Position numbers and translations under genes: made by a program. The notes beneath the pieces were generated by a model. It saw only the letters and a list, made by a program, of their open reading frames with translations, was not told the origin of the DNA and searched no databases. Shown piece by piece: positions 30,108 through 37,630 of a stretch of 64,000 nt of DNA. Position 1 is the first letter of the stretch, and each line of letters starts with the position of its first letter. The DNA lies in the IMG/VR virus record IMGVR_UViG_3300035704_000002, positions 1 through 64,000 of that record; one strand, 5' to 3'. The DNA is from a virus.

Positions 30108-30641
30108 CTACGAGTCGGCCGGTCCGCACCCATCCCAGAACGCGCCCCTGGACAGCGGGTTGTCCTCTCCGGTCACCACGATCGAAGGCACCTCGCCGGA
30201 CTCGATCACGCCATGCTGGATCCGCCGGTTCCGCTCGACCCGCTTGGATATCGAGTCGTCATCCTCGTAGCGCACGACCACCTGGCCGCCCAGGTGCGCC
30301 ACGTGCTGCATGACGATCGTCTGGTAGTTGGGGGAGGTCGCCACGAACTGCCCGTTCACCCAGACACTGAAACCGCTGTAGCTGTCCGCCGGGCGGTACA
30401 CGGCGATCACGTCGGTCACCGCGTCGGGGCTGGACTCGTCCAGCACGACGATCGTGTCGACACCGGCCGCGTCCGCATCCGCATCGCAACCGGGGCACGA
30501 GCTGGTCAGTAGATAGTCGTGCCGGCATTCCGTCCGACTGGCCACCTCCCGGCCGGGGCCGGCGATGAAGAACTCGGGCCAGCGCCGGACGTCGTCCACG
30601 GTGGGCGGTCGACACAGGACGTTGGCGGGTGGGATGCGCAT
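30108..30641 (-). CDS. Hypothetical protein, 177 aa
   Basis: ATG 30641 follows AAAAGGAG. An N-terminal Cys/His region (CRHDYLLTSSCPGCDADAD) suggests a zinc site. An alpha/beta middle follows (VWVNGQFVATSPNYQTIVM, HLGGQVVVRYEDDDSISK). Unrecognised. Confidence 0.65.
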   Translation of the reverse strand: MRIPPANVLCRPPTVDDVRRWPEFFIAGPGREVASRTECRHDYLLTSSCPGCDADADAAGVDTIVVLDESSPDAVTDVIAVYRPADSYSGFSVWVNGQFVATSPNYQTIVMQHVAHLGGQVVVRYEDDDSISKRVERNRRIQHGVIESGEVPSIVVTGEDNPLSRGAFWDGCGPADS

Positions 30642-30664
30642 GGTCACTCCTTTTGTTCGACGGG

Positions 30665-30696
30665 TCCGGCCGGGCGCGCCCTGGCGCCCGGCCGGA
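30665..30696 (-). terminator. Hairpin terminator after the gene at 30701
   Basis: 13-bp stem TCCGGCCGGGCGC / GCGCCCGGCCGGA, 6-nt loop. Confidence 0.78.
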
Positions 30697-30700
30697 TGCT

Positions 30701-31666
30701 TCAGAACTTGTTGCGCTGGCGGCGCTTGCCTTCGGCCCACACGCGCACCGTCTCGATCGGCTGGTCGCGATGGGCGGCCAGGGCCACGATCGCCGGCTCG
30801 CGCTTCTCGGCGTCCTCGAACGGGTCGCTGGCCAGCAGTTCGGTCGCCCGTACCGTCTTGATCTCGGCGTTGCGGCCGGTCCCGACGACCAGCTTGCCCA
30901 GTGCGGCGGCCTTCTCGGCCAGCCGTCGCGTCTCGGCGGCCACGGTGAAGTGGGTCTTGTAGTTGAGTCCGGCGGTGACCGTCTGGACCTGCTTGCAATC
31001 CGGGCAGACGGCGCACTTGCCGTAGGCGCGCTGTAGGCCGCGCTCGTTGCCCGCGAACCGCACTCCCTTGCCGCTGCCGGTGCACATGTCCGGGTCGACC
31101 GGCTTGTCCATCACGGGCGCACTGGGGAAGCAGTGCGAGCACAGGGTTTCGGCGGCTTGCTGCAACGTGGCGATGGCCGTGGCTTCGTCCATCCCGCTGA
31201 ACTCGGGGCGCCAGAACCGCTCCGAGCGGTATTCGGCTCGGTCCAGTGTGCCGCCGACACAGTGGTAGCCGGAGTGGATGTGCACGCACTGCACGAACCG
31301 CGTCCAGCCGCCGCGCCGGGTGAACTCGGCGTCCAGCCGGTCGAACTCGGCCCGGTTGAGGTTCACGGCCAGGAACGCGGTGGCTAGGCCGACCAGCGCC
31401 TGAGTGGCGGTCACGTCGCCGGAGTTGCGGCGCTCCCGGCAGGTGGCTTCGGCCTGCTCGTGCGCCATGACCCACTGCTCGTTCTTGTGCACCAGCCGGC
31501 GCTGCTTGGTGTCTCCAGCGGCCTGGTGGACGCGCTCCAGGGCGATACGGACTCCCTGGTGCAGGCCGGGCAGCGTGTGGTCCAGGCCGGCCAGCGCGGT
31601 GTCGATGTCGACCGGCGTGGCGGTGGTCGGGTCGGTGATCGCTTGGGCTCTGGTCATCGCGTCCAT
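30701..31666 (-). CDS. Phage zinc-cluster protein, 321 aa
   Basis: ATG 31666 lies 6 nt after the -10 at 31673-31678. The middle contains HIHSGYHCVGGT (about 130), LCSHCFPSAPV (about 177), DMCTGSGK and CAVCPDCKQVQ (about 215-225), a set of Cys/His motifs recurring in actinophage proteins of unknown role. A long N-terminal helical domain and a basic C-terminal tail (WAEGKRRQRNKF) complete it. Nucleic-acid binding is plausible. Confidence 0.68.
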   Translation of the reverse strand: MDAMTRAQAITDPTTATPVDIDTALAGLDHTLPGLHQGVRIALERVHQAAGDTKQRRLVHKNEQWVMAHEQAEATCRERRNSGDVTATQALVGLATAFLAVNLNRAEFDRLDAEFTRRGGWTRFVQCVHIHSGYHCVGGTLDRAEYRSERFWRPEFSGMDEATAIATLQQAAETLCSHCFPSAPVMDKPVDPDMCTGSGKGVRFAGNERGLQRAYGKCAVCPDCKQVQTVTAGLNYKTHFTVAAETRRLAEKAAALGKLVVGTGRNAEIKTVRATELLASDPFEDAEKREPAIVALAAHRDQPIETVRVWAEGKRRQRNKF

Positions 31667-31672
31667 AAACCA

Positions 31673-31701
31673 AGTATGACCGAGTTAGCTAGGCTTGTCA
31701 A
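31673..31701 (-). promoter_or_regulatory. Family promoter/operator for the gene at 31666
   Basis: Minus strand: -35 TTGACA, 17-nt spacer AGCCTAGCTAACTCGGT, -10 CATACT, 6 nt to ATG. Confidence 0.82.
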
Positions 31702-31774
31702 GCCTGGCCAACCCGGTCACACCGGCGCCGTCCACCATCCATCCACTCTCTGTCCACGGACGTGTGGTAGCGGC

Positions 31775-32272
31775 CTACCAGCCCATCAGCATCAGGTGCG
31801 AGAGCAGATCACCGGCCTGCTCGGGCTGGGCGACCAGGTCCAGCAGCATCGTGCGCGCCTCGGTCAGCCAGTCGCGCGTGCCGGCCACGGTGCACCGGTC
31901 GACATCGTGCGTGCGTAGGGCGCCGGTGGAGTTGCGGGTGATCACCTGCATCGCTTCGCGCAGACTGATCGACAGGTCGCCGTGCAATGCCAGTTCGTGC
32001 CAGATGTGAGCGCGGGTCTCCGTCCGGATCAGCCGCTCGCCGTAGTAGTCGACCACGGCGGCCATGGCCCAGTGCTTCGTGGTGAGGTCGGCGATCAGTT
32101 CGGCGCGCCATTCGTTGATGCTCTTGCGCAGTTCTCGGCGCGCCTGGATAGCCGCTATGCGCACCTGGTCGCGATCGTCATGCTGCACGGCGACGTAGCC
32201 GGAGCCGGAGCACGAGACGATCATCTTGTCGTCCACGCGGTGCTCGGCGACGACTTTGGTGTTCGGCTTCAA
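31775..32272 (-). CDS. Hypothetical protein, 165 aa
   Basis: TTG 32272 is taken as start since the coding pattern is good from there (MKPNTKVVAEHRVDDKMIVS). An ATG at about 32227 is the alternative. Helical C-terminal half (ARTMLLDLVAQPEQAGDLLS). It lies 10 nt after the 31-aa gene. Unrecognised. Confidence 0.6.
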   Translation of the reverse strand: MKPNTKVVAEHRVDDKMIVSCSGSGYVAVQHDDRDQVRIAAIQARRELRKSINEWRAELIADLTTKHWAMAAVVDYYGERLIRTETRAHIWHELALHGDLSISLREAMQVITRNSTGALRTHDVDRCTVAGTRDWLTEARTMLLDLVAQPEQAGDLLSHLMLMGW

Positions 32273-32281
32273 CGTGACGTC

Positions 32282-32377
32282 CTAGAGGCAGATCAGGCAG
32301 GTGGGGAGCGACTTGACGCGTTCCGCGACGGGAAGCAGGTTGATGAGCTGTTCGGCGGTGGGCGTGGTGATGGACAT
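32282..32377 (-). CDS. 31-aa peptide ahead of the gene at 32272
   Basis: ATG 32377 follows GGAAGGACC. Begins MSITTPTAEQLINLLPVAER and ends CLICL with two cysteines. First gene after the promoter at 32412-32440. Confidence 0.55.
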   Translation of the reverse strand: MSITTPTAEQLINLLPVAERVKSLPTCLICL

Positions 32378-32411
32378 CGGTCGGTCCTTCCGATACGGGT
32401 TGTGTGATGTG

Positions 32412-32440
32412 AATGTAGCCTAGCTATCAAGGCTTGACAA
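32412..32440 (-). promoter_or_regulatory. Family promoter/operator with leader
   Basis: Minus strand: -35 TTGTCA, 17-nt spacer AGCCTTGATAGCTAGGC, -10 TACATT, then about 35 nt to ATG 32377. Confidence 0.82.
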
Positions 32441-32556
32441 GCCTAGATGTGGGACCAGCACGCCACCAGCGCCGATGACCGGCGCTGCTCCCGCACTCGG
32501 CCGCACCGGTGCGCCACACTGCGCACCGACCAAACCTCACGGAGGGATCACCGCTC

Positions 32557-33030
32557 ATGTGCGCGTTCTACAACGGGGCCGGCTCTCGGCTCACCAAGAC
32601 TCAGGTGCTGGCGCTGACCCAGACGCCGGCCGTGGCCGACCCGCCGTTGCAGTTCACGGCGCCGGTGTACCAGACCTACTCCGAAGACAACGACCCGCGC
32701 GACTTCGAAGACCTCAACCGCGTGATGTGGACGACCGGCGAGGTGGTGCCCACCAGTGTGATCACCGGCGCGTTCGTGCTCGCCACGATCGCGTCGATCA
32801 CGCCGAACGCGGGCCTGGCGGCCGGCGGTACGGCCATCGTGATCAAGGGCACCGACTTCGGCGGCACGGTCGGCGTGACCATCGGCGCCGTGGCGTGTAC
32901 CAGCGTCAAGGTGGTCGACTCCAAGACGATCACCGCCGTCTCGCCGGCCAAGACGGCCGGCACGTACGACGTCATCGTGCAGGACGACGCGGGCAACGTC
33001 ACGGCCACGGCCGCGTTCACCACGGCCTGA
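32557..33030 (+). CDS. IPT/TIG-domain protein, likely virion or surface protein
   Basis: 157 aa. ATG 32557 follows GGAGGG. Residues 75-157 form an IPT/TIG fold: ITPNAGLAAGGTAIVIKGTD, GVTIGAVACTSVKVV, TITAVSPAKTAGTYDVIVQD. IPT/TIG domains decorate phage capsids and tail fibres. The N-terminal 70 residues are a separate region with LNRVMWTTGEVVPTS. It is flanked by hairpins and stands alone on the plus strand, so it is probably expressed as one gene. Confidence 0.75.
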   Translation: MCAFYNGAGSRLTKTQVLALTQTPAVADPPLQFTAPVYQTYSEDNDPRDFEDLNRVMWTTGEVVPTSVITGAFVLATIASITPNAGLAAGGTAIVIKGTDFGGTVGVTIGAVACTSVKVVDSKTITAVSPAKTAGTYDVIVQDDAGNVTATAAFTTA

Positions 33031-33033
33031 TCA

Positions 33034-33075
33034 GACGCCGGGCCGCCTACTTTTGATGACGGGCGGCCCGGCGTC
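33034..33075. terminator. Bidirectional terminator between the IPT and HNH genes
   Basis: 14-bp stem GACGCCGGGCCGCC / GGCGGCCCGGCGTC. The loop contains a T-run on the plus strand. Confidence 0.85.
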
Positions 33076-33562
33076 GTGCGCTGTTGCGATTGGAAGCCAG
33101 AACGCAGATCTTGCAGCGTCGGTATGTTCGACCGCGCCCCTGGTGGTAGTACGTATTTTCTTCGGTGAGTGCGTGACCATTCGAGCAATGATCTTTATCT
33201 AGATTGGCACGCGAGGGCGATCGGCCACGTAGCCAGTTTTCGCGCTGTGTCACTGGCTCTAGGTGAGCCGGGTTGACGCATCTGCGATGGGAACAGTCCA
33301 ATCCGCCAGGGCAACTCTGATCTTGACTGTGACATATGTGATCGAGACCCATGTTGTCAGGGATGGGTCCTACCAGAAGCGCGTAGACCAATCGGTGCGC
33401 TTTGATCTGAACTTTTTTCCCGACTGATCGGCGCCCGTAACCGCTGGCCGCATTGATATTGCCTTGCCAGGGCCAGCATCCTGACCTGGTTTCGTGCGCA
33501 CGGGATTCCGCGATGAGTTGTTCTACGGTCTTCACCGTGCCATGATGACTCTGGCACGCCAT
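33047..33562 (-). CDS. HNH homing-type endonuclease
   Basis: 171 aa. The core HRLVYALLVGPIPDN, LDHICHSQDQSC, CVNPAHLEPVTQRENW is an HNH nuclease with zinc-binding cysteines. It ends with a second Cys-rich element (DHCSNGHALTEENTYY, RRCKIC). ATG 33562 or GTG 33535 could be the start. The region is clearly poorer in GC than its neighbours, and its 5' end overlaps the start of the next plus-strand gene, as expected of a recently inserted free-standing homing endonuclease. Confidence 0.85.
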   Translation of the reverse strand: MACQSHHGTVKTVEQLIAESRAHETRSGCWPWQGNINAASGYGRRSVGKKVQIKAHRLVYALLVGPIPDNMGLDHICHSQDQSCPGGLDCSHRRCVNPAHLEPVTQRENWLRGRSPSRANLDKDHCSNGHALTEENTYYHQGRGRTYRRCKICVLASNRNSARRRAARHQK

Positions 33563-34486
33563 GATGACAAGTTACTGGGGTTGATCGAATTGATGGCACT
33601 TGGGCACGCGAAGACCGGCGTCGTCGTCGGCCTCGTCGCCGCCGATCTCGCTCACACCAGCATCATCGCCGGGCTTGCCCTGACCATGCTCACGGCCGGC
33701 GCCGCGCTGCTGCCCGACCTCGACCATCCCTCGGCGACCGCCGCGCGTGCGTTTGGTCCCGTTACCGAGCTGATCGCCGGCCTGCTGGATCGAGCGGGAG
33801 TGTGGATCTACAACGCCACCGCCACTCGATACGACCGGCGGGTACGCGACGGACACCGCACCATCACCCACACCGCGATCTTCGCACTGCTCGCCGGCAC
33901 TGGCGTCGGCGCGCTGGACGCCGCCGTGGGCCGCTGGGCGCTGCTGGGCACGCTGTTCGTGCTCGCCTCCCTGGCCGTGCGCGGACTGACCGCCTCGCCC
34001 CGGCGCGATCCCCGCGCGCACCGCGTCCTGCACCGCGTCCGGGTGATCAGCCGCGCACTGCACTGGAGCGCGCGAACCCGCAAGCGCGCGCACCGCTTCC
34101 ACGCCAACGCCCTGAGCGTCAGCGCGTACGCCATCGTGTTCACCGCCGCCTGCTACTTCGCTGTGCCCCAGATCGATCCGTTGCTGCTGGGCGAATGTGT
34201 CGCACTGGGCTGCTGGACGCACTGCCTCGGCGACTCGTGCACCCTGGCCGGCTGCCCGTGGCTGTGGCCGCTGCGCATCAAGGGCCGGCACTGGTACCCC
34301 ATTGGCACACCGCAGTTCCTGCGCTTCCGCACCGGCGGCAACAACGACGGCGGCGTCAGCGGTGAATACCGGTTCGGCGTCGCGCTGAATCTCGCGATCA
34401 TCGCGGCGGCGGCCGTCCTGATCGACCCGTGGGTCGTCACGGTCATCCGCGACGCGCACGGTGCCTACAACGCGCTGACACCCTGA
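33542..34486 (+). CDS. YdjM-like membrane-bound metal-dependent hydrolase
   Basis: 314 aa. MALGHAKTGVVVG (His about 37), LLPDLDHPSAT (about 74-83) and RTITHTAIF carry the His/Asp residues of the YdjM/DUF457 family of membrane-bound metal hydrolases. At least four hydrophobic segments are seen. ATG 33542 overlaps the HNH gene; ATG 33593 would remove the overlap and may be the original start. Its role in phage is unknown; YdjM is LexA-regulated in E. coli. Confidence 0.7.
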   Translation: MMTLARHDDKLLGLIELMALGHAKTGVVVGLVAADLAHTSIIAGLALTMLTAGAALLPDLDHPSATAARAFGPVTELIAGLLDRAGVWIYNATATRYDRRVRDGHRTITHTAIFALLAGTGVGALDAAVGRWALLGTLFVLASLAVRGLTASPRRDPRAHRVLHRVRVISRALHWSARTRKRAHRFHANALSVSAYAIVFTAACYFAVPQIDPLLLGECVALGCWTHCLGDSCTLAGCPWLWPLRIKGRHWYPIGTPQFLRFRTGGNNDGGVSGEYRFGVALNLAIIAAAAVLIDPWVVTVIRDAHGAYNALTP

Positions 34487-34704
34487 TCGTCACACCACAC
34501 CAACGCGGTCTCGCCGTCCCGCAACACGATCTGCGTATCAGCGCCCCGATATCCCGCCGGGGCGCTGTCCGCGTAGCGCACATCCACGATGAACTCGGCC
34601 CGGTCCACCCGCCAGCGCCAGCCCTCCACGTGCGCGTGCAGCGCGCCGCACCGGATCAGCGCGCCGGTGGCCAGATCCTGCGGCGGCACCGGCGTCCAGG
34701 CCAT
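34465..34704 (-). CDS. Hypothetical protein, 79 aa
   Basis: ATG 34704 shares its A with the upstream TGA (TGATG). Beta-like (LIRCGALHAHVEGWRWRVDR, AEFIVDVRYADSA, TQIVLRDGETALVW). Its 3' end overlaps the convergent plus gene by 22 nt. Confidence 0.6.
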   Translation of the reverse strand: MAWTPVPPQDLATGALIRCGALHAHVEGWRWRVDRAEFIVDVRYADSAPAGYRGADTQIVLRDGETALVWCDDQGVSAL

Positions 34705-34907
34705 CACGCCGACCGATCCACGCGCTGCCACGCCATCCCCAGCGCCGGCCCGACAAGGCAGGCCAGCCCGAAGCCGCCCAGACCCCAGTGCAGGCGCGCC
34801 GGATCGAGTGGGCCGGTACTCACGTAGCAGGCCAGGGCCAGGAGACCGGACACGTACACCAGCGTGCTCCACGCGACGACGCGGACACGGCGGTAAGCCA
34901 GACGCAT
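34704..34907 (-). CDS. Small membrane protein, 67 aa
   Basis: ATG 34907 is used (GGGGA upstream). Two hydrophobic segments (AWSTLVYVSGLLALACYV and WGLGGFGLACLVGPALGM). Function unknown. Confidence 0.6.
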   Translation of the reverse strand: MRLAYRRVRVVAWSTLVYVSGLLALACYVSTGPLDPARLHWGLGGFGLACLVGPALGMAWQRVDRSA

Positions 34908-34942
34908 TGGAATAATCCCCGAGTTCGTTGGTGTCAAAGACA

Positions 34943-34979
34943 ACGGCGCCCGGCCTCCGCGAAAGAGACCGGGCGCCGT
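34943..34979 (-). terminator. Terminator after the helix-turn-helix gene
   Basis: 11-bp stem ACGGCGCCCGG / CCGGGCGCCGT. In the minus direction it is followed by a T-rich stretch (TTGTCTTTG). Confidence 0.82.
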
Positions 34980-34994
34980 CTTCCTGTTGTTGTT

Positions 34995-35594
34995 CTACAC
35001 CGCCACCGCGTCAGGTTGCGGTGTGGCCGCCTTCTCGGCGCTCTGCCGGCGCGTGGTACGGCCACGTGGCGCACGCTCGCGCAGCCATACGCGCACCGCC
35101 GCGCCTTCGTGCACGACGAAGGGAACGCCGGAGTGGCCGTCCTCGTCGCGCTCGCGCAGCGCCACCGGCGGCGGGAAGTGCGCGTCACGCGCCTTCCAGC
35201 GGCGGATCGTCTGCTCGTGCACCCTGGCCAGCGCGGCGATCTCCACGACGGAGAGCAGGTCGCGCGCGGCGGCGTCCTCGGCGCTGACCTTGGGCAGCGG
35301 CGTGTAGGTGCCGCCCAGGTTCAGGTCGGTGGACGCGTTGCGCCGCTTCAGGCAGTCCTCGACCTGCGTGGTGCTGTAGTAGGGGTTGGTGCCGATGCGG
35401 GCCGCCGGCCGGGACAGCGCGCCCAACGGGTTGATGGCGGAGGTGATCGGCTCCCTGGACAGTAGGTCGGTGATCGTGGTCGGGCTGAACCCGGTCAGTT
35501 CCGATACCTGAGCCACGGTCAGATACGTCCGTGCGGTCTCCAGGTCGTCGTACAGGTCCGGGACGTTCGCGATCCACTGAGCCCTGGTGTTCAT
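34995..35594 (-). CDS. Two-HTH DNA-binding protein, 199 aa
   Basis: Two helix-turn-helix elements: TYLTVAQVSELTGFSPTTIT (about 24-43) and SVVEIAALARVHEQTIRRWK (about 115-134), the second MerR/excisionase-like. ATG 35594 has AGGAGGTGAC. The promoter is 40 nt upstream and is itself one of the family, so autoregulation is possible. This is a reasonable candidate for the factor that reads the palindromic spacers. It could also be an excisionase or replication regulator. Confidence 0.72.
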   Translation of the reverse strand: MNTRAQWIANVPDLYDDLETARTYLTVAQVSELTGFSPTTITDLLSREPITSAINPLGALSRPAARIGTNPYYSTTQVEDCLKRRNASTDLNLGGTYTPLPKVSAEDAAARDLLSVVEIAALARVHEQTIRRWKARDAHFPPPVALRERDEDGHSGVPFVVHEGAAVRVWLRERAPRGRTTRRQSAEKAATPQPDAVAV

Positions 35595-35632
35595 GTCACC
35601 TCCTGTGTGCGGGTGCGTGCGTGCTTGCGGCT

Positions 35633-35661
35633 ATGCTAGCCGAGTTACCCCGGCTGGTCAA
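35633..35661 (-). promoter_or_regulatory. Family promoter/operator for the HTH gene
   Basis: Minus strand: -35 TTGACC, 17-nt spacer AGCCGGGGTAACTCGGC, -10 TAGCAT, about 40 nt leader. Confidence 0.82.
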
Positions 35662-35670
35662 GCTGGCTGA

Positions 35671-36012
35671 TCACGAGCCCGGAATGGGATGCCACACCCA
35701 GTGCTGTCGGCGTCCCCGCTCGGTCAGCACCCAGTGCTGGGCATCACGCACCCGCACCCAGCCCACCTCTCGGATGTGCCCCAGTGCGGCCTCCTCGGCG
35801 TCGGTCCACGGACTGCCCGGCACTGTGCCGATGTGCCGGAAGCCCGCCGCGTGAAACGGTGACGTCCAGCTCGATCGGCTTGACCGCGCCAGGAACACCA
35901 CACTGCCGGACTGCACAGCCATCAGCATGTCGCCTTCCGGGCTATCCCGCTCGATCGCCAGCTCGGCCGGCGACGACTCCTCGGTCCGCGTCTCGACCTC
36001 CGAATCCGTCAT
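35671..36012 (-). CDS. Hypothetical protein, 113 aa
   Basis: ATG 36012 overlaps the upstream stop (ATGA). Acidic N-terminus. The C-terminal half (SPWTDAEEAALGHIREVGWV, HWVLTERGRRQHW) resembles a winged-helix pattern. Unrecognised. Confidence 0.65.
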   Translation of the reverse strand: MTDSEVETRTEESSPAELAIERDSPEGDMLMAVQSGSVVFLARSSRSSWTSPFHAAGFRHIGTVPGSPWTDAEEAALGHIREVGWVRVRDAQHWVLTERGRRQHWVWHPIPGS

Positions 36013-36290
36013 TGCAGCGGCACCTCCACTCCCTGCTCGGCTGCCGCCGCGTTCAACTGCTCGCGCGTCGCCGGGTCGAACCAGTCACCCTCCACCATCT
36101 CGGCGGCCGGTACCGGTGGCAGTGGCAGCGCTTCGGCGCGCCACACCGGCATGCCGAGCAGCATCCACACGCGCAGCGTGTGCGCGGCCCGTGTCGCCAG
36201 GCCGGGCGCGGGTAGCCGTGGTGACCACGAGGTGGACAGGATCACCGTGGTGCGCACCGGTGGGTCGGCTCTGTCACCTGGCGCGCTCAC
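36009..36290 (-). CDS. Hypothetical protein, 93 aa
   Basis: GTG 36290 overlaps the upstream stop (GTGA); its own stop overlaps the next start. Central helix (GLATRAAHTLRVWMLLGMPV) and acidic end. Unrecognised. Confidence 0.6.
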   Translation of the reverse strand: MSAPGDRADPPVRTTVILSTSWSPRLPAPGLATRAAHTLRVWMLLGMPVWRAEALPLPPVPAAEMVEGDWFDPATREQLNAAAAEQGVEVPLQ

Positions 36291-36793
36291 CGTGTCGTGC
36301 TGACGTCGCCGGGCGGACGGTCGTCGCTCATCGCCGCGTGCTGCTGTACCCACTTCTGCGGCAGCACCGTGACCGCGATATCGACCGTGGCCACCTTCGT
36401 CCTGTCGTTGCGCAGGAAGGCGACCGATTCGGGGGCGTGCGTGGTGTGCAGGTGAAGCCCGATCGGGATGACGTCCCGTTCGATACATTCGCGCATCACG
36501 GAACGCAGTGCGGCCACCAGGGAATTGATCGGGTTGTTCAGTGTCTGCGCCTGGTGGGCGAGGATGCCGAGAAGCTGTTCAGGGCTGAGCGAAGCGCTCA
36601 CGTCCGCCGCCGTCGCCCCGGATTGCCGCCACGTCCAATGCAGTGTGCCGACCATCACGCCCTGGTCCTGAATGACGTCGATGTGGATCGGTGTTGGCGG
36701 TCGATCCTGACGGGTAACTACGTTGCGGCCAATGTTGTAGAACCGGTCGATGTCCCGTTCGCTGGTCGCGGATGCGCTGCTGGAATCGCTCAC
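36287..36793 (-). CDS. Hypothetical protein, 168 aa
   Basis: GTG 36793 overlaps the upstream stop (GTGA). Strand-rich (PIHIDVIQDQGVMVGTLHW, IPIGLHLHTTHAPE) around a helix (LSPEQLLGILAHQAQTLN). Unrecognised. Confidence 0.65.
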   Translation of the reverse strand: MSDSSSASATSERDIDRFYNIGRNVVTRQDRPPTPIHIDVIQDQGVMVGTLHWTWRQSGATAADVSASLSPEQLLGILAHQAQTLNNPINSLVAALRSVMRECIERDVIPIGLHLHTTHAPESVAFLRNDRTKVATVDIAVTVLPQKWVQQHAAMSDDRPPGDVSTTR

Positions 36794-37230
36794 GTGGCCG
36801 CTCCCGATTCGGCGACCGGTGTGACGTCGGCTGGCTGCACCGGTGGTTCGGCGTACGCGGCCGACAGCACGGCCAGCGCGAAGTCGACCATGTCGGTGGG
36901 TGGCATGCGCACGGACACGACGGCGGGTCCGTGCTGGAGGGTCAGCGCCACGTGCTCCGCACTCTCGCGATGTACGGCCAGAACCGGGTACTGCGCGCCT
37001 TCGTCCAGTTCTGCGGCGCGCAGCAGGCCGTACCAGTGCCGTTCGCGCGCCAGATCGTCCCGATAGGTCGGCACGGCGGGCACGGGGGCGCCGTCGGCGA
37101 ACACGGCGATGGCCGCGTCGGCGAGCGGACCGAGAGGCGCGGCCAACGCCATGCTGCTGGGCATGTGCATGGTGGCGCTGGAGAGTTTGGCGCGGAATTC
37201 CTTGATCAAGGTGGCTCGAAGATCGGTCAC
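36790..37230 (-). CDS. Hypothetical protein, 146 aa
   Basis: GTG 37230 follows AGGAGGAAC. Alpha/beta pattern with a C-terminal Ala/Pro/Val tail. First gene of a four-gene overlapping operon behind a divergent form of the family promoter. Confidence 0.65.
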   Translation of the reverse strand: MTDLRATLIKEFRAKLSSATMHMPSSMALAAPLGPLADAAIAVFADGAPVPAVPTYRDDLARERHWYGLLRAAELDEGAQYPVLAVHRESAEHVALTLQHGPAVVSVRMPPTDMVDFALAVLSAAYAEPPVQPADVTPVAESGAAT

Positions 37231-37270
37231 CAGGTGTTCCTCCTCGGGCGTCGGGATGGTTAACCTGCGA

Positions 37271-37299
37271 ATACTAGCCCCGGCTAGTCGTACCTAGCT
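37271..37299 (-). promoter_or_regulatory. Diverged promoter with overlapping operator halves
   Basis: Minus strand: -10 TAGTAT, but the -35 position holds AGCTAG. A second half-match (AGCCGGACTAGCTAGGT) overlaps upstream. Either two operators overlap here or the copy is decaying. Confidence 0.45.
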
Positions 37300-37327
37300 A
37301 GTCCGGCTACCATTGACGGCGAGAAGT

Positions 37328-37567
37328 TCACCCTGGTGAGCGGATCAAATGATCGTGACACCGCCGTCGCCTCCCGAATGTCCATGGGAGCGGGCGGTTC
37401 GCGTAATGCCTATTCTGTCTGGTCAGCCTCCTGGTGTGCGCGGGCGCGACGAAGTCGGGCAGCGCGGTCAGCACGTCGGCCGCGTCGACATCGATGTTGT
37501 AGTCACCATTGCTGAGAACGTCGGCAATGTCGTTGGCCAGCATGTCCATGTCGAATTTCCTGTTCAT
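37328..37567 (-). CDS. Hypothetical protein, 79 aa
   Basis: ATG 37567 lies 7 nt after the -10 at 37575-37580 (leaderless). Acidic N-terminal half (DMLANDIADVLSNGDYNIDV), very basic C-terminus (FGRRRRCHDHLI). Unrecognised. Confidence 0.65.
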   Translation of the reverse strand: MNRKFDMDMLANDIADVLSNGDYNIDVDAADVLTALPDFVAPAHTRRLTRQNRHYANRPLPWTFGRRRRCHDHLIRSPG

Positions 37568-37574
37568 GGTACCT

Positions 37575-37603
37575 AGCGTAGCCTGATTATCCAGGCTTGA
37601 CAA
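37575..37603 (-). promoter_or_regulatory. Left half of the divergent family promoter pair
   Basis: Minus strand: -35 TTGTCA (complement of 37598-37603), 17-nt spacer AGCCTGGATAATCAGGC, -10 TACGCT, 7 nt to ATG 37567. Confidence 0.85.
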
Positions 37604-37625
37604 GCCTAACTAGTTCGGCTAGCCT
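37597..37625 (+). promoter_or_regulatory. Right half of the divergent family promoter pair
   Basis: Plus strand: -35 TTGACA (37597-37602) overlapping the minus -35 by 5 bp, 17-nt spacer AGCCTAACTAGTTCGGC, -10 TAGCCT, 5 nt to ATG 37631. Confidence 0.88.
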
Positions 37626-37630
37626 GACAC

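Noticed and set aside
32433-32461. Plus-strand TTGACA-AGCCTAGATG as a promoter for the IPT/TIG gene
   Set aside because: No -10 box occurs at the right distance; the TTGACA is only the palindromic complement of the minus-strand -35.
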